DNA of 64,000 bases from Marinomonas ushuaiensis DSM 15871 (lineage in GTDB: Bacteria > Pseudomonadota > Gammaproteobacteria > Pseudomonadales > Marinomonadaceae). The stretch covers positions 104,764-168,763 of the forward strand of contig NZ_JAMB01000008.1 of NCBI RefSeq assembly GCF_000521805.1, in the 5' to 3' direction. The notes beneath the pieces are model-generated. The model saw nothing but the letters and a program-made list of their open reading frames with translations, did not search any database and was not told where the DNA came from. The translations under genes and the position numbers were made by a program. Position 1 is the stretch's first letter. Each line of letters starts with the position of its first letter. Positions 1-9,371 of this stretch are shown here, piece after piece.

Positions 1-263
1 AAACTGCTTTTTACATCAAGTGCCAAACCACATAAATTAAAGCCTTCAGCAACATCAAGGTGACACTGCAATGATGTATAACCTTTACTACTGACCAAAC
101 TATTAACGACTTTACTGGTTGAAACGGATTGAAATGAGTGATGGTTACGCTCGTCGAGAAGAGGCAATGAGCTGTTTAAAAAGCCAAAACGATGCAAAAA
201 AAACGCAGAAAGCGTTAAGAGAATCAATATGAGTAAAACTTTGAGGTTGGCTTTCAAAAACAT
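1..263 (-). CDS. N-terminal part of an unidentified membrane-anchored protein (runs off the window)
   Basis: An open frame on the minus strand starts at an ATG ending at 263, with a GGA-type ribosome site just upstream, and continues without a stop to the window edge (87 codons). The start reads MFLKANLKVLLILILLTLSA, a short basic head followed by one long hydrophobic segment. This would serve as an uncleaved membrane anchor or a signal peptide. The following residues are hydrophilic and contain two cysteines about 13 residues apart. I do not recognise the family. The frame is shorter than usual gene-finding cut-offs only because the window cuts it. Confidence 0.6.
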   Translation of the reverse strand, partial: MFLKANLKVLLILILLTLSAFFLHRFGFLNSSLPLLDERNHHSFQSVSTSKVVNSLVSSKGYTSLQCHLDVAEGFNLCGLALDVKSS

Positions 264-389
264 AACGGTTCCAGCAAGATATAACGACCATTTTATCAAA
301 CAAACAGTATAAGCCAAGCCATCAAACTATACGAAGGATATTGATCATTAAAAGCTCAACATAATACTGCGAGCACTTCCTAAAAACAT

Positions 390-440
390 AAAAAAGCCCC
401 TAGAATTTAGCGTTAACTAACTATCTAGAGGCTTATTTTT
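390..440 (-). terminator. Hairpin terminator downstream of the tRNA
   Basis: The arms AGCCCCTAGA and TCTAGAGGCT pair with one mismatch. In the minus direction the hairpin is followed by a run of T, as expected for termination of the tRNA transcript. The plus side also carries a T run, so it may act in both directions. Confidence 0.7.
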
Positions 441-442
441 AG

Positions 443-519
443 TGGTGGGCCTGGAGTGACTTGAACACTCGACCTGCCGATTATGAGTCGGATGCTCTAA
501 CCAACTGAGCTACAGGCCC
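443..519 (-). tRNA. tRNA with CAU anticodon, probably tRNA-Ile2 (lysidine type); elongator tRNA-Met is the alternative
   Basis: A 77-nt cloverleaf with encoded CCA. The acceptor stem is GGGCCTG/CAGGCCC, the D arm GCTC..GAGC, the anticodon loop CTCATAA and the T loop TTCAAGT. The anticodon CAU is shared by Met and Ile2 tRNAs. The core CGACTCATAATCG and the variable loop resemble the E. coli Ile2 species, and acceptor positions 4-5 are C-C (pairs C4-G69 and C5-G68), which are known identity elements for the lysidine synthase TilS. Elongator tRNA-Met usually has CACTCATAATG at this site. I therefore favour Ile2, although automatic tools often label such genes Met. Confidence 0.9.
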
Positions 520-533
520 TAAAAACGATTTGC

Positions 534-562
534 ATTATAGCGACATGATAACACTATGCCAA
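534..562 (-). promoter_or_regulatory. Sigma-70 promoter of the CAU tRNA
   Basis: On the minus strand there is TTGGCA, a 17-base spacer and a perfect TATAAT. The -10 box ends about 14 bases before the first base of the tRNA, a normal distance for a tRNA leader. Confidence 0.8.
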
Positions 563-884
563 GACAGCGATGGCATTTTTGTTAGCTAATTCAATGTAAT
601 GAACAAAAAATCATCAATTATTCAGGTTATCTTACTATTTTAATCTGCGCCTTCGACGATTTATCACAGTGAAGCAGCTTTACTACTTTCAAAGAACTCG
701 ACTAAAGCTTTTGCTTAACATTAGAAGCTCCTCATAAACAACCATTTATCTATCTACGCCTACTTGCCAAAGAGTGGCAGTAGACTCTATGCTGTGAAAA
801 GCACTCTTCGTCTTATCTATCTATAAATGCTAGCAGATACACGCCTTCCAATCTAAACACATAAGAAACAAAGGATGAGAAAAT
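563..884. other. Intergenic stretch between the tRNA promoter and the SRPBCC gene
   Basis: No gene or RNA structure is evident here. The only recognisable element is the ribosome site AAGGATGAG immediately before the next gene. Confidence 0.5.
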
Positions 885-1916
885 ATGGTTGTCATGTTAT
901 CCCTAATCACATTGTTTAGTGTGCTTTTAATTTCTTACTTATTCTTATCTAATGGTCGTTTTTCCAACCGTTACAATAGGTCAATCGAGCTTCCTATTCA
1001 GCTGGTTGCTGATGACTTAGCCGATTTAACAAATTGGGCCAATTGGTTACCTTGGTTAATTTATGACACAGATTCAAAAGTGACATACGAGTATCTCAAT
1101 TCCGGCGTATTATCCGTTGTTCCATCCTGTTTAAGCTGGCACGGCCCTCTTATTAGAGATGGCTACATGACTTTAGAACCGGCTCGATCAAGTGCTCAGT
1201 ATTTCCACACCACATTAGAAGCAATGGCTTTCTATCCTGGCGACACTCATTTCAACATTGATTTAACCAAGCAAAAAGAACGAACTTTGATCACCATTCA
1301 AATAACCGGAAACTTACCGTTTTTTAAACGTTGGTTGCGCACAGACTACACAATGCGAGCAAGCAAAGATGTTGAATTAGCATTATTAAAACTCTTAGCA
1401 CATCTGGAAAAATATAAAGAAATTAATAATAACGAAGAGGATACACCTGTTTTTGAATGGCTTGGTCAAACTCGTTTACGTAATATTGATGCAGTAACAC
1501 GACCTTTCGTTGTCAGTAACCAACCTATGTCACAGAAAATGGATCAAGGCTTTCATGACTTAGTCACTGAGTTGGGGCCAGAAAATCCACCAGCAGGCCC
1601 TTGTTTTGCACTCTATAAAAAAGTAGACCTTGCTCATCATTACTTTTCTGGCCGCCTAGGCGTTCCCGTACAAAATATTGTGCCCTGCGTGCTTTGCCCT
1701 GAAAGAATCGTATTGCATGGTAACTATCTTCATTTACGATATGTCGGCTGCTATCAGAACCTATCTTTAGCTTGGCACGTACTTTATAACTTCATGAGAC
1801 TAAACGGTTTAAAAGTAAACCGTCACAGGTATAGCCTCGAAATATTCAAAGTGGGCCCAACACAAACAGACAACTCAAAAAATTACGTCACGCTAGTGCA
1901 TTTACCCATTAAATAA
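885..1916 (+). CDS. SRPBCC-fold protein with C-terminal GyrI-like ligand-binding domain
   Basis: 343 residues. The N terminus has one hydrophobic helix (about residues 4-21) that would anchor the protein in the membrane. Residues of about 25-175 fit the SRPBCC (polyketide-cyclase-like) pattern, a hydrophobic-cavity fold. The C-terminal half (about 185-343) resembles the GyrI/AraC effector-binding domain, with the typical GNYLHLRYVGCYQNL stretch near residue 282. No DNA-binding helix-turn-helix is present, so it is not itself a classical regulator. This combination is seen in uncharacterised bacterial proteins and the ligand is unknown. An ATG three codons further on is an alternative start, but AAGGATGAG fits the first one. 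Confidence 0.75.
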   Translation: MVVMLSLITLFSVLLISYLFLSNGRFSNRYNRSIELPIQLVADDLADLTNWANWLPWLIYDTDSKVTYEYLNSGVLSVVPSCLSWHGPLIRDGYMTLEPARSSAQYFHTTLEAMAFYPGDTHFNIDLTKQKERTLITIQITGNLPFFKRWLRTDYTMRASKDVELALLKLLAHLEKYKEINNNEEDTPVFEWLGQTRLRNIDAVTRPFVVSNQPMSQKMDQGFHDLVTELGPENPPAGPCFALYKKVDLAHHYFSGRLGVPVQNIVPCVLCPERIVLHGNYLHLRYVGCYQNLSLAWHVLYNFMRLNGLKVNRHRYSLEIFKVGPTQTDNSKNYVTLVHLPIK

Positions 1917-1994
1917 ACACGAAACTCCTGTTTAAACTTTATAGTTATTTTACTATCACCTTTTTACCTTTTAGATAAAGATGAGCTTTTCGTT

Positions 1995-3293
1995 ATGACT
2001 ACCACACCCTATCAAGATCATTTAACACTTCTCAGCTGTCGTTATGAAAAAGCCATGGCACATTTAAATATCGACGCTATCGTATTGGCTTCAGGAGAAA
2101 AAAGTTACTACTTCCAAGATGACCATACTCACCCATTCCATGCTTATTCTGGTGCGCAGCAGTGGCTTCCTTTTTCTCTGGGAGCAGAAACCTACATTAT
2201 TTTAAAAACGGGAGAAAAGCCGACGTTAATTTGGCCCATTCGTGATGATTTCTGGCACGCGCCTAATTTAGTTCCTAAAGGCGAATGGCAGCAATATTGG
2301 ACTATCATTCCCGCTAGAAAAGACGACAAATGGTTTGCTAATTTACCTAAGAATACTGCCTGGCTTGGTCCAAAGCCTATGCCTTTTGTAACACCTTACG
2401 ATGGTTTAAAAGCTTATGTTGATTTTGAAAAGGCGGTAAAAACGCCATTTGAAATTCAAGCAATGCGCAACGCCAGCATTCGAGGCGTAAGAGGTCATCT
2501 CGCCGCAAAGGACGCCTTTTTAGCAGGCATGAGTGAACTCGACATTCATCTCGCTTTTTTACAAGCCAGCCAACAAACAGCCGCTCAAGAACCTTATCCT
2601 GGTATCGTTGGCTTAGATGAACATGCCGCAGTATTGCATTACGAGCATAAAAGCATCGTACACAATACAAGATCTCAAACACTTCTTATTGACGCAGGGG
2701 CAAGTGAGCATGGTTACGCCAGTGACATCACTCGCACTTTTTTTCGTCATGATGATGAATTCAGTGCTTTACTTAATGATATGGATGAGATGCAACAGAA
2801 ACTTTGTCAAAATTCCACATCTGGCGTGGCCTTTAGAGATTTACACCAAGAAGCGCTCAGAGGAATTGCCACCTTATTGCATGAACACAAAATTTGCTCA
2901 TTAAGTGTTGAAGAACAGCTAGTTAAAAACATCCCACAAGTATTTTTTCCTCACGGATTAGGTCATTTACTTGGCTTACAAGTACACGATGTGGGCGGGC
3001 ATCAAGTTGACCAAACAGGAAAACTAAGCTTACCGGATGATAAAGCCCCCTTCTTGCGTTTAACTCGCACATTAAAAGAAAACATGGTCATCACTATAGA
3101 GCCAGGCTTGTACTTCATTCCAATGTTGATAGAAAAAATGAAAGCAGAGAATTCCAATCATGGTTGTGATTTATCTAAGATAAAACACCTTATGCCTTAT
3201 GGTGGAATTCGTATTGAAGACAATATCGTCGTCAAAAATAATGCACCAGAAAACCTCACTCGAATAGCGTTCGCGACACAAGAAAATTATTAA
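1995..3293 (+). CDS. pepQ: Xaa-Pro dipeptidase
   Basis: 432 residues, close to the 443 of E. coli PepQ. It hydrolyses dipeptides with a C-terminal proline in the cytoplasm, completing breakdown of proline-containing peptides. The pita-bread metallopeptidase metal ligands are all visible: two Asp in LLIDAGASEHGYASDITRTF, the His in FPHGLGHLLG, Glu in ITIEPGLYF and Glu in GIRIEDNIVV. The N-terminal domain contains the family-typical SYYFQDDHTHPFH region. It sits alone, 78 bases after the SRPBCC gene on the same strand, and may be cotranscribed with it. Confidence 0.92.
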   Translation: MTTTPYQDHLTLLSCRYEKAMAHLNIDAIVLASGEKSYYFQDDHTHPFHAYSGAQQWLPFSLGAETYIILKTGEKPTLIWPIRDDFWHAPNLVPKGEWQQYWTIIPARKDDKWFANLPKNTAWLGPKPMPFVTPYDGLKAYVDFEKAVKTPFEIQAMRNASIRGVRGHLAAKDAFLAGMSELDIHLAFLQASQQTAAQEPYPGIVGLDEHAAVLHYEHKSIVHNTRSQTLLIDAGASEHGYASDITRTFFRHDDEFSALLNDMDEMQQKLCQNSTSGVAFRDLHQEALRGIATLLHEHKICSLSVEEQLVKNIPQVFFPHGLGHLLGLQVHDVGGHQVDQTGKLSLPDDKAPFLRLTRTLKENMVITIEPGLYFIPMLIEKMKAENSNHGCDLSKIKHLMPYGGIRIEDNIVVKNNAPENLTRIAFATQENY

Positions 3294-3706
3294 AAAGAAT
3301 CAATTAGACCCAAAGTATATACACAGTAAATGCATTTATATTTCGGGTTTTTCTCTCAGCTCTCTGTGAACGCGATTTATGTTGGAGTGATACAGAGTTA
3401 CAGATATTGCGCACCAAAAATGAGCAAAAAATATCACACCTAGATCAAGCGCCTCATTTCAGTTCGGTTTCATCTAAATAAAAAATGAAACCATCGTTTC
3501 GTATCGAAACATGGCAAAAAACGCTAAATAAAACACTGTTTTTTACCTTTCAAGCAGTCGAATTATAAGGTTTCTTTACAGCTTTCCAGAGAATCAAACC
3601 AAAATATTTACCTAGCAATATAGTGGTCAGAAAATTGCTTTTTAAAGCTCATCTTTAAGGTGAACGCAACGAGGCGGACACTGAATGCAATGGAGCAGAT
3701 ATAAAT
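3294..3706. other. Intergenic region and leader of the chemoreceptor gene
   Basis: No gene is visible. An inverted repeat GGTTTCAT/ATGAAACC with an 11-base loop lies near 3465-3491; it lacks a clear T run. The last 50 bases before the chemoreceptor start contain two GGA motifs (GGCGGACAC and GCAATGGAGC). The second overlaps the probable ribosome site GGAG at 3692-3695, rather far (11 bases) from the ATG. I found no clear FliA-type promoter. Confidence 0.5.
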
Positions 3707-5869
3707 ATGAGTTCTAAAAGCAGTATGAGTTTGAAAAGCAGCCAGATGTTTCTCTCTCAAAAAGAACGTCGTTGGCTACCTTGGTTCGGCAATACAGGTC
3801 GGATATCTCTTTTTTGGTCATGTTATTTGAACCAGGAGATGTATCAGAATGTTGAAAAAACCTTTGAGGGAATCGCAAATACACGAGTTAAGTTACTCAA
3901 TTCTTGGGCAAACAACCAATGGTCCCAGTTAGAAGTGTTATTGGACATGGTTGGAAATTCATTTCCTAATATAAAATTAAATGCGCTTGAAGAAAGGAAA
4001 AACATCGTACCTGATGTATCTGAATATTTTGTCATTGATGTTCAGGGAAAAGTTATTAATTCCACAGCAAAAGAACGTATCAACAAAACAGATTTAGAAG
4101 CCAAAGCCGTCACCGCAGGGTTAAGTAACCCTTTCCTTCATGGCCCTTATATTGATCAAAATACAGTTAGCATAGGTCATTCAAGTTCGAAATTTCATGA
4201 TGCCGTGACACTCATGTTTTACCTCCCAATAAAACAAAATGGCATCAGTGTTGGCGCTGTTTGCGCACGTGTTCCTAATGATGTTTTAGGCGATTTAATC
4301 CAACGCGAAGCTGGCCATATTTACAAAGAGTCAGGCGATAATTATTTATTTATGGTCAAGTCAGAACACGACCAAAACATTTTACCCGGTACTGCCCTAT
4401 CTCGATCTCGCTTTGAAGATAGCACCTTTAGTCATGGTGAAAATCTAAAAGGAGGTATCAAGACGAATTGGGAAACCGTAAAAGTAAGGCATCACACAGA
4501 ATTTGAAATTCGCTTCACAGACCCCGCGACTAAAGAACTACACCCCGGTGTACGAGAAACCATTAAAAATGGTCAAAATCTATTTGTTACCTATCCGGGC
4601 TATTCTGATTACCGACACATTCCAGTGATTGGAAAAGGGGTAACTTTCCAATTAAAAGGCAGTCCAGACACTTGGGGGATGATGTGCGAAGGAGACTTAG
4701 AAGAAGTTTATCGTCGTCGCTCTATCAATCAAAAGCTAATCAAAAGTTACCTTCTAGCATCCAGCCTTCCTTTAATCGTGAGCACGACCTTACAAGCATA
4801 CACTAACCTATCGGTTGTGATGATTAGCTCGGCCGCTTTTGCCAGCCTTGCGCTGACTGGATTCTTTTTCAATAAGTTAAGTACTCAAAAGATAAGCCGT
4901 AACATGAGCCAAATGACAGAGATGATTCAAACCATTGCTGAAGGTGAAGGTAACTTAAAACAACGCCTTAATGAAAACTTAGAGCATGATGAAACTGGTG
5001 ATATGGGTAGATGGATGAACAGTTTCATCGACAACCTTGATAGCACAATGGGACAAGTTATTTCCGCTAGTACTAATGTAAAACGATCAAACGACTTCAT
5101 GGTTCGAACTAATGAAGAAGCAAGACAAGCATCCCATTATCTCGAATCGTCAGTAGAAAGTATGCTCAAGGTATTTCAACAACAAGTTGAGGAAGTCCAA
5201 AGCGCTTCTCAAACAGCTCAAAAACTTAAAAAAACGATGGAACAAGTTGCTGAAGAAACTCAGTCTCGTTTAAAAGAAGCTAAAAGTGGCACTCAAGAAA
5301 TACGGGACGTAGTAACAACTACAGCAGACTCAGTCAAATCATTGGATAAGAAAACCAATGAAATCGCAGGAATCATTACCACAATTTCTGACATAACAAA
5401 TCAAACAAACCTACTCGCTTTAAATGCGGCAATTGAAGCCGCGAGAGCAGGCGAGCATGGACGAGGTTTCTCTGTCGTGGCGGACGAAGTTCGCAGCTTG
5501 GCATCAAAAACGGCATTAGCTGCAGAAGAAATACAAGCTATGCTTGAAGGAATTCAAGAAGAAACAAGCAATGCTGTAAGCTTTATGGAGAAAGGGGCTG
5601 AAAACGTCGATAGAAACCTGCAGGCCAATGAGCAAAGCAATACGGGCGATGAAGCCTTGTATGAACTCGTCGACTCTATGTTTGAAGCGATTCTTTTACT
5701 CAATGACAGTAACAAAGAAAACGCTAACACAGTACAAGAAATGGGAGTGGCTACTGAACAAATGAAACGCTCTATTGCAGCTCTACAAAACCGTTCATCC
5801 AGAGTTGGATTGTCAGCATTGAAACTAGATTCACTTATCGGACAGTTCCAAGTAACTGAGAAATCATAA
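3707..5869 (+). CDS. Methyl-accepting chemotaxis protein with Cache-like sensor and unusual topology
   Basis: 720 residues. The C-terminal signalling tip is canonical ([20 protein letters not shown] near residue 570, then [11 protein letters not shown]), and a HAMP-like linker follows the membrane region. Residues of about 45-335 resemble an extracytoplasmic Cache sensor, including [13 protein letters not shown] near 107. There is no convincing N-terminal transmembrane helix: residues 1-42 are polar and contain only [11 protein letters not shown]. Hydrophobic segments appear only at about 345-365 and 367-388. If both cross the membrane, the sensor would be cytoplasmic. If only one does, the protein may have lost its first anchor. 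No C-terminal CheR/CheB-tethering pentapeptide is present. The ligand is unknown. Confidence 0.88.
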   Translation: MSSKSSMSLKSSQMFLSQKERRWLPWFGNTGRISLFWSCYLNQEMYQNVEKTFEGIANTRVKLLNSWANNQWSQLEVLLDMVGNSFPNIKLNALEERKNIVPDVSEYFVIDVQGKVINSTAKERINKTDLEAKAVTAGLSNPFLHGPYIDQNTVSIGHSSSKFHDAVTLMFYLPIKQNGISVGAVCARVPNDVLGDLIQREAGHIYKESGDNYLFMVKSEHDQNILPGTALSRSRFEDSTFSHGENLKGGIKTNWETVKVRHHTEFEIRFTDPATKELHPGVRETIKNGQNLFVTYPGYSDYRHIPVIGKGVTFQLKGSPDTWGMMCEGDLEEVYRRRSINQKLIKSYLLASSLPLIVSTTLQAYTNLSVVMISSAAFASLALTGFFFNKLSTQKISRNMSQMTEMIQTIAEGEGNLKQRLNENLEHDETGDMGRWMNSFIDNLDSTMGQVISASTNVKRSNDFMVRTNEEARQASHYLESSVESMLKVFQQQVEEVQSASQTAQKLKKTMEQVAEETQSRLKEAKSGTQEIRDVVTTTADSVKSLDKKTNEIAGIITTISDITNQTNLLALNAAIEAARAGEHGRGFSVVADEVRSLASKTALAAEEIQAMLEGIQEETSNAVSFMEKGAENVDRNLQANEQSNTGDEALYELVDSMFEAILLLNDSNKENANTVQEMGVATEQMKRSIAALQNRSSRVGLSALKLDSLIGQFQVTEKS

Positions 5870-5891
5870 AACACCAGCATGTCATTGCATT

Positions 5892-5931
5892 AAAAAATGC
5901 CGGAGAGTGTTCATTTTCCGGCATTTCTTTT
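5892..5931. terminator. Bidirectional hairpin terminator between the chemoreceptor and aroQ
   Basis: The perfect arms AAATGCCGGA and TCCGGCATTT are flanked by an A run on the left and a T run on the right, so the hairpin can stop both convergent transcripts. Confidence 0.85.
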
Positions 5932-5969
5932 CATAACAAATTGTTATTAGACACTTAAAAAACGCCTAC

Positions 5970-6422
5970 TTAATTTGTCACTTTAGCCACCAAACCTTGA
6001 ATCCCCAACACATAACCCTGAACGCCCAAACCAACAATAATACCGGTTGCAGCAGGAGAAATATAAGAATGGTGTCGAAAAGACTCACGGGCATGAACAT
6101 TTGAAATATGCACTTCGATAACAGGAACGTCTGTTCCTTTAATCGCATCATGCAATGCGATAGAAGTATGTGTATAAGCGCCAGGGTTAAACACAACCCC
6201 CAACAACTCTCCTTTCTTCATTTTACTGCCAGCTTCATGAATAAGATCTATCAATGCACCTTCATGATTTGATTGATAAAACTCAACATCATAACCTAGA
6301 GCGGATGCAGCATCGCGACACATAGCTTCGACATCGGCCAATGTTTCATGACCATATGTTTCTGGCTCACGAGTTCCAAGTAAATTTAGGTTAGGACCAT
6401 TTAACACCATGATGCTAGACAT
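5970..6422 (-). CDS. aroQ: 3-dehydroquinate dehydratase, type II
   Basis: 150 residues, normal length for the type II enzyme. It converts 3-dehydroquinate to 3-dehydroshikimate, the third step of the shikimate pathway, in a dodecameric cytoplasmic enzyme. The family signatures are clear: [17 protein letters not shown] at the N terminus, [12 protein letters not shown] near residue 53, [18 protein letters not shown] near 100, and [21 protein letters not shown] ribosome site precedes the ATG. In many gammaproteobacteria aroQ precedes accB-accC, but here it stands alone between a chemoreceptor and a peroxiredoxin. Confidence 0.95.
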   Translation of the reverse strand: MSSIMVLNGPNLNLLGTREPETYGHETLADVEAMCRDAASALGYDVEFYQSNHEGALIDLIHEAGSKMKKGELLGVVFNPGAYTHTSIALHDAIKGTDVPVIEVHISNVHARESFRHHSYISPAATGIIVGLGVQGYVLGIQGLVAKVTN

Positions 6423-6517
6423 AATTTTTTCTCCTAAAGGTCAGCGCACAGTAATGAATCCTACCATCAAACAAAGAAACAATAGAATAAAGAAACAACC
6501 AATAAAACTTTCGCTAT

Positions 6518-6560
6518 AAAAAAACGCTGCCAGTCGAATAACAGACTGACAGCGTTTTTA
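6518..6560 (-). terminator. Hairpin terminator after the peroxiredoxin gene
   Basis: The arms AAAACGCTGCCAGTC and GACTGACAGCGTTTTT pair around a short loop with one mismatch. A-rich flanks on both sides give a T run in either direction. Confidence 0.8.
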
Positions 6561-6594
6561 CTTGAATTTCTAACTTAGGCTCTGAAGCAATAGC

Positions 6595-7074
6595 TCATAA
6601 CTGAGACAAAACGTACTCAGCAGAGCTAACTTTGTATTCACCCGGTTCATCCAACCAAAGCTGTTGAACAATACCATTTGAAACAAGCATAGCGTAACGA
6701 CGGCTTCGAATACCCATTTTAGCAGCAGAGATATCCAATTCCAGCCCCATAGAGCAGGTAAACTCAGCCAAACCGTCTGATGCCATGACTAGGTTTTCAG
6801 CATTATTTGCCTCACCCCAAGCATGCATAACAAAAACATCATTAACGGAAAGACAAACAATTTCGTCAACACCTTTTTCTTTCAATGCATCGTAATGCAC
6901 GACAAAACCAGGCAAATGACTCGCACTACAAGTTGGAGTAAATGCACCAGGAACAGCAAACATAAGCACTGTTTTTCCTGAGAAAAATTCTGTTACATCC
7001 ACTGTATCAGGACCTTCTTCTCCCATGATTTGAAACGAACCATGGGGCAGCATATCGCCAATAAAAATCGACAT
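6595..7074 (-). CDS. Peroxiredoxin, Prx5/AhpC-TSA family
   Basis: 159 residues from the start MSIFIGDMLP, which matches the family N terminus. The frame is open 20 codons further upstream, but those residues look untranslated. It reduces hydrogen peroxide and organic hydroperoxides in the cytoplasm. The peroxidatic cysteine lies in PGAFTPTCSASHLPGF, the Prx5 active-site pattern with its Thr and nearby Pro. A second cysteine in EFTCSMGLEL could act as the resolving residue. There is no fused glutaredoxin domain, so an external thiol reductant is expected. The gene starts 60 bases before the end of the neighbouring upstream chemoreceptor gene on the same strand and could share its transcript. 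Confidence 0.88.
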   Translation of the reverse strand: MSIFIGDMLPHGSFQIMGEEGPDTVDVTEFFSGKTVLMFAVPGAFTPTCSASHLPGFVVHYDALKEKGVDEIVCLSVNDVFVMHAWGEANNAENLVMASDGLAEFTCSMGLELDISAAKMGIRSRRYAMLVSNGIVQQLWLDEPGEYKVSSAEYVLSQL

Positions 7075-7136
7075 AGATGTTATTTCCAAAGAATTAAGTT
7101 GCGTGTATGTTAACGCAACCCACCTTAGAAACACTA

Positions 7137-9113
7137 TTAAACAATTTTAAATTGGCTAAGAAGCTGCTTCTGATGAGAAGCCAGCTGTGACAAACCTTCA
7201 CTGTCTTTCTCACTTTGATCGGAACCTTGTGATGCTTGTTCAGACATTTCCGATATCTCTAATACATTATGCCTAATATCTTGCGCAACAGCAGATTGCT
7301 CTTCCGCTGCGGCGGCAATTTGTGTACTCAAGTCACGAATTTCAGCCATACTTACCTGCAATTCAGTTAACGAAGAGCCCACGATACGAGCCTCTTCAGC
7401 ACTGGATATCGCACTCTTACGGCTCTCTTCCATACTTCCAACGGTTTTCGTCACGCCTTGCTGCAATTGAACAATCACCTGTTGAATTTCTTCAGTGGAA
7501 TTGTGAGTACGAGTCGCTAGGGTACGAACTTCGTCCGCAACAACAGAGAAACCTCGACCTTGTTCACCAGCTCGAGCCGCTTCGATTGCGGCATTCAGTG
7601 CCAACAAATTTGTTTGTTCAGCAATTTCTTGAATAACATCCAAAATACGATCGATATTTTTAGAATGCTCATCAAGCTGGTTAACAACCAACGTAGATTC
7701 TTCAATTTTTACTAGAAGATGCTCAATTTGAGCGATATTTGAATCCATTTGAGCACGATTTTGATTCGTTCTTTCATCAACAGATTGAATTTGATGAAGA
7801 ATAACTTCCGAACTTTGAGCCACTTGGTTCACCGCTGTGACCATCTCATCCATGGAGGAAGCAACTTCTGTCGTTCTTTCATTCTGAGCGCCCATAAGTT
7901 TTTTTGAATCACTGGCCAAACGAACATTGCTACCGGCTGAAGTAGACACTTCGTTGGAGGCTTGATCAATTTCTAACATCACAGATTGCAGTTTCGCAAC
8001 CAATCCATTTACCCAACCAGAAAGCTCACCAAATTCATCTTTGGTTTTCACCGTACTGCGCTGTGTGAAATCACCATCAGATATTTTCCCTAGTACCGTC
8101 ATCACTTCTTTTAATGGCAAACGGATACTTCGACTTACCCACAAAGCAACCAATACTGCGATTGCAATAGAAACAACCAACACAATACCTATAATCAGTG
8201 TTGATAAAGATGCAGCGTCACTGGCTTCGTTTTTTGCCTTTTCACTCATTGATGCTGTTTCTGACAACAGTAGTTCCAAATGAGAACTGACAACTTCCAT
8301 ACTGTCGGATAAATGCTTCGCAAGTACTTCAGACTCTAGCTCTAAACGAAAATTTTCATAACGCTTCGCTATAACACCATTATCAGCTAATGCACCCGAT
8401 TCTATCTCAGCAATCAGACCATCAATGTCTTCACTTTTTAGATAAGCTTGCTTGTCTTTTATTCCAGTAATTGTTGCTGCCATAGAATCACGCAAATCTT
8501 GCATTTTTTCTAAGCTACGCAAATCAAAGTAATCATTAACGGAAACTTGTAAGCTTTGCACTTGGCTCTGCATATAAGAAGCTGAGAATTGAATTTCAAA
8601 GTCCTCACCATCTTCTTCTAAAATTGCTAAATCTTCAGAGGCAAAAATAATAGCGTCTTTTAAATCCAATTTTTCAAGGGCAATGATCGCCTGCATATCC
8701 AACATTGTTTTGTGGTTAGAAAACGCCATGTCGGTATAACTAAAAAAGTTTTCTGCTTCAGTATTAATATTTTTCAATGCGTCGTTCATTATATGAAAAT
8801 CTTCAAGTTGAGAACCTAACACGCCTGAAACCTTAACAAAGCTCTCTTTAGAAGCGATAAAGCTTTCTGACAATGCTTCTAATGAATCAGGGGATTTACT
8901 CAACAAATACCGTAATACAGCACCATTAGCCAAACTTAGATCTTCTTTCAAGGCATGGCTAGTAGAGGTAATACTGGCAACTTTCCCAGTCACAACATTC
9001 AATCTATCCTCAACCTTATTAATGCCGACAAAACCAGATGCAGCAATCATTAGTAAAAGTAACAACAAGACACCAAAGCCAAACAGAATTCTTTGGATAA
9101 CAGACAACGACAT
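7137..9113 (-). CDS. Methyl-accepting chemotaxis protein with periplasmic helical sensor
   Basis: 658 residues from the ATG that has GAGG six bases upstream; an in-frame TTG two codons earlier is less likely. The layout is classical: a transmembrane helix at about residues 8-29, a periplasmic alpha-helical domain of about 260 residues, a second transmembrane helix near 300-322, a HAMP domain ([20 protein letters not shown] onward), then a long coiled signalling domain with [20 protein letters not shown] and [20 protein letters not shown]. There is no C-terminal tethering pentapeptide. The helical sensor resembles four-helix-bundle ligand domains, but the ligand cannot be read from sequence. 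It is probably cotranscribed with the peroxiredoxin downstream. Confidence 0.92.
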   Translation of the reverse strand: MSLSVIQRILFGFGVLLLLLLMIAASGFVGINKVEDRLNVVTGKVASITSTSHALKEDLSLANGAVLRYLLSKSPDSLEALSESFIASKESFVKVSGVLGSQLEDFHIMNDALKNINTEAENFFSYTDMAFSNHKTMLDMQAIIALEKLDLKDAIIFASEDLAILEEDGEDFEIQFSASYMQSQVQSLQVSVNDYFDLRSLEKMQDLRDSMAATITGIKDKQAYLKSEDIDGLIAEIESGALADNGVIAKRYENFRLELESEVLAKHLSDSMEVVSSHLELLLSETASMSEKAKNEASDAASLSTLIIGIVLVVSIAIAVLVALWVSRSIRLPLKEVMTVLGKISDGDFTQRSTVKTKDEFGELSGWVNGLVAKLQSVMLEIDQASNEVSTSAGSNVRLASDSKKLMGAQNERTTEVASSMDEMVTAVNQVAQSSEVILHQIQSVDERTNQNRAQMDSNIAQIEHLLVKIEESTLVVNQLDEHSKNIDRILDVIQEIAEQTNLLALNAAIEAARAGEQGRGFSVVADEVRTLATRTHNSTEEIQQVIVQLQQGVTKTVGSMEESRKSAISSAEEARIVGSSLTELQVSMAEIRDLSTQIAAAAEEQSAVAQDIRHNVLEISEMSEQASQGSDQSEKDSEGLSQLASHQKQLLSQFKIV

Positions 9114-9314
9114 AATCAACCTCTAAAATGTTTAGATCCCTTTTAAATTATCAGAACAATCCTTGCCTGAATAAAGCACGGCCACTAAAAAAGCTGACCA
9201 TTTACACAGAAGCAATCCTACTTTATTGACAATAAATAACACTCTATAAACGATACATATTTGAATTTTTTATATAACGAAGATAAAAAACTGACGCTAA
9301 CATAGATTTATTTC

Positions 9315-9335
9315 AATCTATCGATCTGGTAGATT
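9315..9335. promoter_or_regulatory. Possible operator upstream of the MocR-type regulator
   Basis: An inverted repeat AATCTA / TAGATT with a 9-base spacer lies about 37 bases before the regulator start, where an autoregulatory site could be. It rests on a six-base dyad only. Confidence 0.3.
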
Positions 9336-9371
9336 GCTCTACTCTATTTTTATTAATTCGAACTGCGCTTT

